Assembly: GCF_026914265.1 (NCBI RefSeq)
Contig: NC_069124.1
Coordinates: 69,308,402-69,372,401 of the forward strand
DNA from: Mya arenaria
Taxonomy: Eukaryota > Mollusca > Bivalvia > Myida > Myidae
Reading direction: 5' to 3'
DNA length: 64,000 bases
The position numbers and the translations under genes were made by a program. The notes beneath the pieces were generated by a model. The model was not told where the DNA came from. It searched no databases and saw only the letters and a program-made list of their open reading frames with translations. Position 1 is the first letter of the stretch. The number at the start of each line of letters is the position of its first letter. Positions 33,402-45,875 of this stretch are shown piece after piece.

Positions 33402-36400
33402 TTCTCTATGAAAGACCATACTTCACTCTATTGAAGGGCATACTACAAGCTATGAAATAGTAAACGTCACATGACGAAAGGGCATACTGCACTCTTTGAA
33501 AGAGTTTACTTTATTCTATAAAAGGGCATTCTACACTGTATGAAAGGAGATACTACACTCTATGAAAGAGCATACTGCACTCTACGAAATAACCTTCTTT
33601 GCTTTATGAAAGAGCATACTACACTCTATAAAATAACCTTCTTTTCTTTATGAAAGAGCATACTGCACTCTACGAAATAACCTCCATTTCTTTATTAAAG
33701 AGCATACTACACTCTATAAAATAACCTTCTTTTCTTTATGAAAGAGCATACTGCACGCTACGAAATAACCTCCTTTTCTTTATGAAAGAGCATACTACAC
33801 TCTATGAAATAACCTTCTTTTCTTTATGAAAGAGCATACTGCACTCTATAAAATAGCATACTACACGTTATGAAAGGGCATAAAACACCCAATGAACGAG
33901 CTAACTTAACTCTATAAAAGACCATTGTACACTCTTTGAAAGGAGATACTACTCTCTATGAAAGTTCATACTACATGCCATTAAAGAGCACACTTCACGC
34001 TATCAAAGAGCATACTATACGCCATGAAAGAGCATACTACATGCTATGACAGAGCACACTTCACGCTATGAAAGAGCATACTATACGCCATGAAAGAGCA
34101 TGCTACATGCTATGGCAGAGCATACTAGACACCATGAAAAAGCATACTACATGCTATGACAGAGCATACAAGACACCATGAAAGAACATACTACATGCTA
34201 TGACAGAGCATACTAGACACCATGAAAGAGCATACTACACGCCATGTAAGAGCATAGTACATGCCATGAAAGAGCCTACTAGACACATTGAAAGAGCATA
34301 CTATACGCCATGAAAGAGCATATTACTCGCCATGAAAGAGCCTACTTGACACCATGAAAGAGCATACTATACGCCATGAAAGAGCATATTACTCGCCATG
34401 AAAGAGCCTACTTAACACCATGATAAAGCATACTTCATGCCAATAAAGGACATACTAGACACCATGAAAGAGCATACTACACACCATGAAAGAGCATACT
34501 ATACGCCATGAAAGAGCATACTACATGCCAATAAAGGACATACTAGACACCATGAAAGAGCATACTACACGCCATGAAAGAGCATATTACACGCCATGAG
34601 AGGGCATACTACACGCCATGAAAGAGCATATTACTCGCCATGAAAGAGCATACTACACGCCATGAAAGAGCATATTACACGCCATGAAAGAGCATATTAC
34701 TCGCCATGAAAGAGCAAACTATACGCCATGAAAGAGCATACTACATGCCAATAAAGGGCATACTAGACACCATGAAAGAGCATACTATACGCCATGAAAG
34801 AGCATACTACATGCCAATAAAGGACATACTACACACCATGAAAGAGCATACTATACGCCATGAAAGAGCATACTACATGCCAATAAAGGACATACTAGAC
34901 ACCATGAAAGGGCATACTACACGCCATAAAAGAGCATATTACACACCATGAAAGAACATACTACACGCCATGAAAGAAGAGCATATTACACGCCATGAAA
35001 GAGCATACTACACGCCATGAAAGAGCATACTACATGCCAATAAAGGACATACTAGACACCATGAAAGGGCATACTACACGACATGAAAGAGCATATTACA
35101 CGCCATGAAAGAACATACTACACGCCATGAAAGAAGAGCTTATTACACGCCATGAAAGAGCATACTACACGGCATGAAAGAGCATATTACACACCATGAA
35201 AGAGCATATTACACGCCATGAAAAGGCATACTTCACGCCATGAAAGAGCATACTACACACCATGAAAGAGCATACTACACACCATGAAAGAGCATATTAC
35301 ACGCCAAGAAAGAGCATAGTATACGCCATGAAAGAGCATACTACATGCCAATAAAGGACATACTAGACACCATGAAAGGGCATACTACACGCCATGAAAG
35401 AGCATACTACACGCCATGAAAGAGCATATTACTCGCCTTGAAAGAGCATACTACACGCCATGAAAGAGCATATTACACGCCATGAAAGAGCATATTACTC
35501 GCCATGAAAGAGCATACTACACGCCATGAAAGAGCATATTACACGCCATGAAAGAGCATATTACACTCCATGAAAGAGCATACTACATGCCAATAAAGGA
35601 CATACTAGACACCATGAAAGGGCATATTACTCGCCATGAAAGAGCATATTACACGCCATGAAAGAGCATATTACACGCAATGAAAGAACATACTACATGC
35701 CATGAAAGAGCATATTACACGCCATGAAAGGGCATACTACACGCCATGAAAGAGCATATTATACGCCATGAAAAGGCATACTTCACGCCATGAAAGAGCA
35801 TACTACACACCATTAAAGAGCATACTACACACCATGAAAGAGCATATTCCACGCCATGAAAGAGCATATTATACGCCATGAAAGAGCATACTACATGCCA
35901 ATAAAGGACATACTAGACACCATTAAAGGGCATACTACACGCCATGAAAGAGCATATTACACGCCATGAAAGAGCATATTACACGCCATGAAAGAGCATA
36001 TTACACGCCATGAAAGAGCATACTACACGCCATGAAAGAGCATATTACACGCCATGAAAGAGCATATTACACGCCATGAAAGAGCATACTACACGCCATA
36101 TAAGAGCATATTACACACCATGAAAGAACATACCACACGCCATGAAAGAAGAGCATATTACACGCCATGAAAGAGCATACTACACGCCATGAAAGAGCAT
36201 ACTACATGCCAATAAAGGACATACTAGACACCATGAAAGGGCATACTACACGACATGAAAGAGCATATTACACGCCATGAAAGAACATACTACACGCCAT
36301 GAAAGAAGAGCATATTACACGCCATGAAAGAGCATACTACACGGCATGAAAGAGCATATTACACACCATGAAAGAGCATATTACACGCCATGAAAAGGCA

Positions 36401-39400
36401 TACTTCACGCCATGAAAGAGCATACTACACACCATGAAAGAGCATACTACACACCATGAAAGAGCATATTACACGCCATGAAAGAGCATATTACACTCCA
36501 TGAAAGAGCATACTACATGCCAATAAAGGACATACTAGACACCATGAAAGGGCATATTACTCGCCATGAAAGAGCATATTACACGCCATGAAAGAGCATA
36601 TTACACGCCATGAAAGGGCATACTACACGCCATGAAAGAGCATATTATACGCCATGAAAAGGCATACTTCACGCCATGAAAGAGCATACTACACACCATT
36701 AAAGAGCATACTACACACCATGAAAGAGCATATTCCACGCCATGAAAGAGCATATTATACGCCATGAAAGAGCATACTACATGCCAATAAAGGACATACT
36801 AGACACCATGAAAGGGCATACTACACGCCATGAAAGAGCATATTACACGCCATGAAAGAGCATATTACACGCCATGAAAGAGCATATTACACGCCATGAA
36901 AGAGCATACTACACGCCATGAAAGAGCATATTACACGCCATGAAAGAGCATATTACACGCCATGAAAGAGCATACTACACGCCATGAAAGAGCATATTAC
37001 ACGCCATGAAAGAGCATATTACACGCCATGAAAGAGCATATTACTCGCCTTGAAAGAGCATACTACACGCCATGAAAGAGCATATTACACGCCATGAAAG
37101 AGCATACTACACGCCATGAAAGAGCATACTACACGCCATGAAAGAGCATATTACACGCCATGAAAGAGCATATTACACGCCATGAAAGATCATACTACAC
37201 GCCATGAAAGAGCATATTACACGCCATGAAAGATCATACTACACACCATGAAAGAACATATTACACGCCATGAAAGAGCATATTACACGCCATGAAAGAG
37301 CATATTACACGCCATGAAAAAGCATATTACTCGCCATGAAAGAGCATACTACATGCCAATAAAGGACATACTAGACACCATGAAAGGGCATATTACACGC
37401 CATGAAAGAGCATATTACACGCCATGAAAGAGCATACTACACGCCATGAAAGAGCATATTATACGCCATGAAAGAGCATATTACTCGCCATGAAAGATCA
37501 TACTACACACCATGAAAGAGCATATTACACGCCATGAAAGAGCATATTACACGCCATGAAAGGGCATATTACACGCCATGAAAGAGCATATTACACGTCA
37601 TGAAAGAGCATATTACTCGCCATGAAAGAACATACTTCACGCCATGAAAGAGCATATTACACGCCATGAAAGAGCATACTACACGCCATGAAAGAGCATA
37701 TTACACGCCATGAAAGATCATAGTACACGCCATGAAAGAGCATATTACTCGCCATGAAAGAGCATATTACACGCCATGAAAGAGCATATTCCACGCCATG
37801 AAAGAGCATACTGCACGCCATGAAAGGGCATATTACACGCCATGAAAGAGCATACTACACGCCATGAAAGGGCATATTACACGCCATGAAAGAGCATACT
37901 ACACGCCATGAAAGAGCATATTACACGCCATGAAAGATCATACTACACACCATGAAAGATCATATTACACGCCATGAAAGAGCATATTACACGCCATGAA
38001 AGGGCATATTACACGCCATGAAAGAGCATATTACTCGCCATGAAAGAGCATACTACACGCCATGAAAGAGCATATTACACGCCATGAAAGAGCATACTAC
38101 ATGCCAATAAAGGACATACTAGACACCATGAAAGGGCATACTACACGCCATGAAAGAGCATACTACACGCCATGAAAGAGCATACTACACGCCATGAAAG
38201 AGCATATTACACGCCATGAAAGAGCATATTACTCGCCATGAAAGAGCATACTACACGCCATGAAATAGCATATTACACGCCATGAAAGAGCATACTACAT
38301 GCCAATAAAGGACATACTAGACACCATGAAAGGGCATAATACACACCATGAAAGAGCATACTACACGCCATGAAAGAGCATACTACACGCCATGAAAGAG
38401 CATATTACACGCCATGAAAGAGCATATTACTCGCCATGAAAGAGCATACTACACGCCATGAAAGAGCATATTACACGGCATGAAAGAGCATATTACTCGC
38501 CATGAAAGAGCATACTACACGCCATGAAAGAGCATATTACACGCCATGAAAGAGCATATTACACGCCATGAAATGGCATATTACACGCCATGAAAGAGCA
38601 TATTACTCGCCATGAAAGAGCATATTACACGCCATGAAAGAGCATATTACACGCCAAGAAAGAGCATAGTATACGCCATGAAAGAGCATACTACATGCCA
38701 ATAACGGACATACTAGACACCATGAAAGGGCATACTACACGCCATAAAACGGCATACTTTAAGCCATGAAAGAGCATATTACACGCCATGAAAGAGTATA
38801 TTACACTCCATGAAAGAGCATACTACATGCCAACAAAGGACATACTAGACACCATGAAAGAGCATACTACATGCCAATAAAGGACATACTAGACACCATG
38901 AAAGGGCATATTACACGCCATGAAAGAGCATATTACACGCCATGAAAGAGCATACTACACGCCATGAAAGAGCATATTATACGCCATGAAAAGGCATACT
39001 TCACGCCATGAAAGAGCATAATACACACCATTAAAGAGCATACTTCACGCCATGAAAGAGCATATTAAGAGCCATGAAAGAGCATATTACACGCCACGAA
39101 AGAGCATATTACATGCCATGAAAAGGCATACTTCACGCCATGAAAGAGCATATTACACGCCATGAAAGAGCATATTACACGCCATGAAAGAGCATATTAC
39201 ACGCCATGAAAAGGCATACTTTACGCCATGAAAGAGCATATTACACGCCATGAAAGAGTATATTACACGCCATGAAAGAGCATACTACATGCTTATAAAG
39301 TTCATACTAGACACCATGAAAGAGCATACTACACGCCATGAAAGAGCATATTACACGCCATGAAAGAGCATAGTACACGCCATGAAAGAGCATATTTCTC

Positions 39401-40345
39401 GCCATGAAAGAGCATACTACACGCCATGAAAGAGCATATTACACGCCATGAAAGAGCATATTACACGCCATGAAAGGGCTTACTACACGCCATGAAAAAG
39501 CATATTACTCGCCATGAAAGAGCATACTACACGCCATGAAAGAGCATATTACACGTCATGAAAAAGCATATTACACGCCATGAAAGAGCATATTACACGC
39601 CATGAAAAGGCATACTTCACGCCATGAAAGAGCATATTACACGCCATGAAAGAGCACATTACACGCCATGAAAGAGCATATTACACGCCATGAAAAGGCA
39701 TACTACACGCCATGAAAGAGTATATTACACGCCATGAAAGAGCATACTACATGCCAATAAAGTTCATACTAGACACCATGAAAGGGCATACTACACGCCA
39801 TGAAAGAGCATATTACACGCCATGAAAGAGCATAGTACACGCCATGAAAGAGCATATTACTCGCCATGAAAGAGCATACTACACGCCATGAAAGATCATA
39901 TTACACGCCATGAAAGAGCATATTACACGCCATGAAAGGGCTTACTACACGCCATGAAAAAGCATATTACTCGCCATGAAAGAGCATACTACACGCCATG
40001 AAAGAGCATATTACACGTCATGAAAGAGCATATTACACGCCATGAAAGAGCATATTACGCGCCATGAAAAGGCATACTTCACGCCATGAAAGAGCATATT
40101 ACACGCCATGAAAGAGCATATTACACGCCATGAAAGAGCATATTACACGCCTTGAAAAGGCATACGCCAAGAAAGAGCATATTACACGCCATGAAAGAGT
40201 ATATTACACGCCATGAAAGAGCATATTACACGCCATAAAAAGGCATACGCCAAGAAAGAGCATAATACTCGCTATGAAAGGTCATACTACACTCTATGAA
40301 CTAGCATAATACTTGCCAAGAAAGAGCATACTAGACGTTATGAAA
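33402..40345 (+). repeat. 22-bp minisatellite array, about 6.9 kb
   Basis: The unit is GCCATGAAAGAGCATAYTACAC (22 bp) and there are roughly 310 copies. Variants are patterned: TACTACATGCCAATAAAGGA followed by CATACTAGACACCATGAAAG recurs through the array. Near 33580-33860 the units form 44-bp dimers with CGAAATAACCTYCTTTTC. Longer blocks are duplicated with offsets of about 1172, 930 and 886 bp between 35.0 and 36.8 kb. Open frames here are by-products of the repeat. Confidence 0.95.
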
Positions 40346-40512
40346 GGGCATACTAAATAATGCATTGATGCAAAACATTAATTAGGCCAAAAAAATAATT
40401 GTTTGTTGAGGGTAACCTTCCCAAAATTTCTAGGTAGGGTAGGTCGGGATTTTTAAACTTGAATTTTCGTGATCACAAAATAACTTTCCGTTAAAACGAA
40501 ACCCTTTCTTAA
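40346..40512. other. Spacer after the minisatellite
   Basis: Short non-coding stretch, nothing recognised. Confidence 0.4.
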
Positions 40513-40857
40513 AGCTGCGCTCTCACAGATTGAACGTTTTGAAAACTTTTATATATTTTGTCTTGGAACGGGGCAAATTTTGCGAATATCCATTGATACC
40601 AGTTAAATATGACTACTAACAAAAAACTAGATCGCAGATTTTTATATTTAAGTTAAAACAATTAATGTTTTATGCATTTGTCTTAAACCGTTAGTAACGG
40701 TTTAGGCCATACAAACGGAAATATGACTATCTACGATCTGATTTTTTGTCAGCCATCTTATATCATTGGTTTGCAGATATTTACGCCAACATTTGCTCTT
40801 TTCAAGGCAAAAAAATATAAAAAAGTTGTAAAAATGGTAAATGTGTGGGAGTGCAGT
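40513..40857. mobile_element. MITE-like repeat with GCTGCGCTCTCACA ends
   Basis: The left end GCTGCGCTCTCACAGATT pairs with the reverse complement of the right end (ACTGCACTCCCACACATT), 15 of 18 bases. An internal short dyad AAACCGTTAGTAACGGTTT is visible at about 40685-40705. A left-half relative lies at about 30836. No coding capacity. Confidence 0.55.
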
Positions 40858-42569
40858 GTGATATATTATTTTGTATTTTTTAAATATTTCGCTATGACGA
40901 ACTTTAAATAAGTATCTAAGTAGAAAATATATTTTTTTTTCGTGTATAATTTAACTCTGGATTGTGAGTGAAGTAATTATTGCGAAATAAATTTAGTTTA
41001 TTCATGAGTTTGCTTGACGCAATTAACATTTTGGAATACGATCATATACCTATGGTGGCATATTCCTGCCGTGGGATAATCTGATAACGTTCGCAAATAG
41101 TTTCTGGTTAACCACTTAATTTTCGGTATCTAGCTATCTAGTTAATATTCGCAAAACTTTTTCCGTAGAGATTTATACAGAACAGAACAGAAAATTTATT
41201 TTGACTTAAGCATATAAACAGCTCATCGTCACATCACACAACATACACAATATGCATACACATACAAATAAACAATAAATAGATGAATGAATGCATGAAT
41301 CATTATTCAATTTCTATATATAGTGATAGAGAAAAAAAACACAAAAAACAACAACAACAGCTTTCATCTCGCCTATAAATACCTGTTCATTCTCTACTCT
41401 CCATAGAGGAACGTTTAGGCAAATGTTAGGCAATGGTACTTTAAAAGAATACAGCTTTATAGCTTATTTCAGACACATCAGTTTACAATATAACATGTTT
41501 ACATATCTACACATAAAACATAAAGCACACAGCCATTCTTTAAAATAATTATAAGAGACAATATACAACAGTTGTATTGCACGTAAATTGTCTTGATAAG
41601 ACTATTACAGGTGCATTTATTTAATGTACAGGTCACTTTACAAAATGACAAAAAGAAACTGTTATCAAATTTACCAGTTGAAATTGAGTTTCATAAAAAT
41701 GCACCAAGTATTTTTTAAGTATTATAGTAAGTCTAAGCAACCTGATAAAACATGTTGTCTATACATATATTTATACAACTGGTTATCTACTTATGATTGG
41801 CGAATTTCACTTCGTTAGTGGTAACGCGAATCTTACCTAGTTAGCCAGTTAGTATGTTACTTACGTTAGTATGTTTCTTACTAAGTGGAATTCGCAAATC
41901 ATAACTAGATGACCTGTTAGTGCCTGAATCCGGAATGCATTTATAGGTAACTGGTAACGGGATCTTATGGCAGTAACATGCAACCATAGACTTCCCATTG
42001 AAAAGTCTTCTCACGAAATACTACACCCACCGCTTGTTTGTTTGCAGCTGACTGGGTATATTGTATTATTGTTCGAATGATTCACACGATGAATTTGAGT
42101 ATATGAGATAATGTCAAGAGGTGAAAAACAACTTATAACTGATTTCGGAAATATGGGTAAAATGTAACGTATGTGAAAGGATTGTTTACTGTCGTTGCCG
42201 TTGGTAGTTTTATGGACATAGCGCTTCCATTGATCAGGGTTCAGGCCCCTAATAACCATGGAGACGGGTAACATTTTCTATTAAAAGGCTTTTAATTTAT
42301 GGAGTATTTCTCAACAAAAAACAACAGCAATAAGATCTTTAAGAAATTGGTCAGTAGAATATCTACATCATCATGAATAAATAAATAACTGTTTGCACGT
42401 GATACAAGTTAAATTGAAGTTCTTGATGAACAATGCTAAATTTCGTTACCTTTGTTTTTAAGTTTAAACATTATTGTAGTTTCTATTGATGTATATCACA
42501 CGAATACGAACAAGGAAAACTAATTTTAAACCTCTCCCAAATACAACTGCATGATGTAAAGGACACCTA
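40858..42569. other. Non-coding stretch
   Basis: No gene recognised. At 41176-41200 an (ACAGA)n run leads into AAAATTTATTTTGACTTAAG, which looks like the antisense tail of a dispersed retroelement, but no body is identifiable. Confidence 0.4.
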
Positions 42570-42758
42570 CATATTGAATAAACCTCAGTGCACTGAATTA
42601 TGTAAAGAACCCTCAGTAATCGTAGTAGATAGTACTAGATACACACTGTCAGTCAGTATGTGAAATCTTTTTGAAGAATGTTAACGCGAATGGACATGGG
42701 AAGCAATTTAAGGTAGGGATCATAATTGTTTGATCATAAACATGGTCGTTATTGTGTA
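42570..42758 (+). repeat. Direct repeat copy B (partner at 31566-31757)
   Basis: It begins ATTGAATAAACCTCAGTGCA and ends TGATCATAAACATGGTCGTT, in the same orientation as copy A, about 11 kb away. Confidence 0.8.
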
Positions 42759-44340
42759 TACTTTAAATTGACCTTGACACTGCAAATATCAGACAGGTTT
42801 ATGGATCAAAATCAATAAATCAAAGACTGTTTTCAATACGAAAGTCTTATAAACTATCTCATTTGTAAGTAAAGTTACATTTTAAAGACAACTAATTGTC
42901 TTTGTTGTCCAATCGGTTTTGTGTAAATTTTGATAGATTAAAAATAATTTGTGAACCAATGGCAATACAATGTATTATTCTACTATCAAATTGATTTAAG
43001 CTTTTTGCAGCAACATATTCACGTTGATCTTTCAATTGGTAAACTATATCTATTCACAGACGAATAAAACTAATATTGTTCAGATTAATTCAAATGTATA
43101 AGGTGTTTCCCCATTCTATGGCAGGGCACGGCGGGAGGCGGTGGACCGGAAGGAGAGATCGCCGCCCCCCGTTCTAACCCAGGGACGCCTCCAGTTTAAG
43201 GATCACGGTGGAGCCGTCAAATGGGTAAACCACATAATTATATACATACAATTGTCTTTTGATGTTAATTTTGGTTTAACCCGTTTTTGTTGAAAATGAC
43301 ATTTACATTTTTCAGGAATACAAATTGATTGTGTTTCTAGACGAGATTTACACTCGGGAGCAATCCCCCCCCCCCCGGGTCCAAATCTAAACCAGGGTGA
43401 AATATGAGCATATAAAAACAAAGACTAATGATAACTAATAAAGTTATACCCGGGAAGGGTGCGGATTAACTCCTTGTCCTGAGTGCCTCTTGCTTTGAGG
43501 TAGATAGCGACATAATTTAACAATCAGAATGGCCTAATATCATCTGAATTTTACGTGCATTTGGCCACACTTATGAAAATATAATACAAAGCAAACAAAC
43601 CAAAAAAACACTTGGAAGAATAGTGTCCGCCTGGCGACCAAGTGGTCTCGGGTTCGATCCCAAAATGGGGCAAGTTGTTGTGGACTCTCGCATGGACAGT
43701 TGTTTTACAACTGATTAACTACTATTAATAACGCCTACTTGTTCAGTTGTGTTTCAACTTGTTGACATTAAACAAGTGTTCATTGAATATCCGATGTCCA
43801 CTTAAAGTTTCCGTAGTCATAGTGCACCGTAAAATTAGATACAAAAAGTTATATTTATTTACCGCTTCTTAGTAAGTGTTTCTTTAAAAGTCAGCCATGC
43901 GTGTATACAACCGTTTACGAACTGTTAAGTAATACTGCCTCATGCAATTAAAAAGCCGAACTTATTTTGTTCAAATAATATTGGGCAGTATTTTTTTTAA
44001 TTGTTCGGTTTGCATCGCAGTCACAAACCACCATGAATTGCATGTGGATAAGCTCAGTGTGTCGACGCCTTGGCTCTGTTTTGAGGGCGACCGTACCTCG
44101 CCCGCTCTATTTTCTGTAGATCATCAACATTGGACTCTCAAGTTCGAGTGTAGTCTATATAATCACGTGAGAACTGTTGTCCAATCAAGCCAACTATGTG
44201 AACAAAAATTAACCATTCTCTTATAATTTTAATTGATTTCTAATTATCCACGAAGACTGGCAAAACTCCCTGAGCATCCTTACAAGGAAAGACCAATGTT
44301 GTGGTTCCTTTATGAGTGACTTTGATGTCCATTTCGCTAT
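42759..44340. other. Non-coding stretch with a tRNA-like fragment
   Basis: At 43651-43660 GGTTCGATCC is a perfect B box. GGCGACCAAGTGG just upstream resembles an A box, but it is far too close for a tRNA, so this is probably a deleted SINE head. A short GC-rich patch lies at 43120-43200. The open frame at 43942-44226 has no recognised domain. Confidence 0.4.
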
Positions 44341-44692
44341 AAGAACACAATATTTAGTTAAGGCCTAAAATGGTATCCAATTTCAAAGCATGTATACATG
44401 CAGTTTCTTCTAAAACAATGACATATCAACTGTTTTTATGCACAAATTAACACATTGAAGCGATTATCAACATTTTTTAAAAAAAACGTCGATAAAGCAG
44501 TCAGCTAATTCAAAGCATTAAACATGCCTGTTCTTCTAAAACAAAGATGTATTTACTGTTTTTATGCACAAATTATCACTCTGAAGCGTTTTTCAACTTT
44601 TTTTTTCAAAAAAGTCGATCGAGCACTTCAGCGGCCTAGCGGCGTGAAGTTAGCGGCCTAAAATGGTTTCCTTTTTCAAAGCGTGTTTACAT
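44341..44692 (+). repeat. Satellite unit of about 330 bp, left of the foldback element
   Basis: One unit beginning GGCCTAAAATGGTATCC is built of two related halves of about 155 bp. Each has CAAAGCAT..ACATGC, TTCTTCTAAAACAA and a GTCGAT block. A GGCCTAGCGGC-rich stretch closes the unit. It stops where the foldback element begins, inside the next unit. Confidence 0.8.
44684..44692 (+). repeat. Target-site duplication of the foldback element, left copy
   Basis: TGTTTACAT immediately left of the inverted terminus, identical to 49393-49401. Confidence 0.9.
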
Positions 44693-45875
44693 AGCTGTGT
44701 GAAGTTAGCTAAACATACGACATTGGACATTGGACATTCAAAATCGAATGTTGTGCTGGCACGACATTGGACATTGGACATTCAAAATCGAATGTTGTGC
44801 TGGCACGACATTGGACATTGGACATTCAAAAGTGAAAGTCGTGCTAGCACGACATTGGACATTGGACATTCAAAATCGAATGTTGTGCTGGCACGACATT
44901 GGACATTGGACATTCAAAAGTGAAAGTCGTGCTAGCACGACATTGGACATTGGACATTCAAAATCGAATGTTGTCCTGGCACGACATTGGACATTGGACA
45001 TTCAAAAGTGAAAGTCGTGCTAGCACGACATTGGACATTGGACATTCAAAATCGAATGTTGTGCGGGCACGACATTGGACATTGGACATTCAAAAGTGAA
45101 AGTCGTGCTAGCACGACATTGGACATTGGGCATTCAAAATCGAATGTTGTGCGGGCACGACATTGGACATTGGACATTCAAAAGTGAAAGTCGTGCTAGC
45201 ACGACATTGGACATTGGACCATTCAAAAGTGAATGTCGTGCTAGCACGACATTGGACATTGGACATTCAAAATCGAATGTTGTGCTGGCACGACATTGGA
45301 CATTGGACATTCAAAAGTGAATGTGGTGCTAGCACGACATTGGACATTCAAAATCGAATGTTGTGCTGGCACGACATTGGACATTGGACATTCAAAAACG
45401 ATTGTCGTGCCGGCACGACATTGGACATTGGACATTCATAACCGAATGTTGTGCTGGCACGACATTGGACATTCAAAAGTGAAAGTCGTGCTAGCACGAC
45501 ATTGGACATTGGACATTCAAAATCGAATGTTGTGCTGGCACGACATTGGACATTGGACATTCAAAGGTGAAAGTCGTGCTAGCACGACATTGGACATTGG
45601 ACATTCAAAATCGAATGTTGTGGTGGCGTGACATTGGACATTGGACATTCAAAAGTGAAAGTCGTGCTTGCACGACATTGGACATTCAAAATCGAATGTT
45701 GTGCTGGCACGACATTGGACATTGGACATTCAAAAGTGAAAGTCGTGCTAGCACGACATTGGACATTGGACATTCAAAATCGAATGTTGTGCTGGCACGA
45801 CATTGGACATTGGACATTCAAAATCGAAATAGCACGACATTGGGCATTCAAAATAATATGTCGTGCTGGCTAGTT
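44693..45875 (+). repeat. Left arm of the foldback element, about 26 units of 44 bp
   Basis: Two unit types tend to alternate. Type A is CATTCAAAATCGAATG plus TTGTGCTGGCACGAC; type B is CATTCAAAAGTGAAA plus GTCGTGCTAGCACGAC. Both end in ATTGGACATTGGA. The B core is a perfect 16-bp palindrome. Some units lack one ACATTGG sub-repeat. Confidence 0.95.

Noticed and set aside
34706..34951. 81-codon repeat protein (HERAYYMPIK)
   Set aside because: A by-product of the 22-bp minisatellite. It starts and ends at chance unit variants.
33402..40345. CRISPR-like repeat array
   Set aside because: Units are contiguous 22-bp tandem repeats without spacers, in a eukaryotic context.
43628..43672. Functional tRNA gene
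   Set aside because: The B box is perfect, but the A-like box is only about 10 bases away, leaving no room for the anticodon arm.
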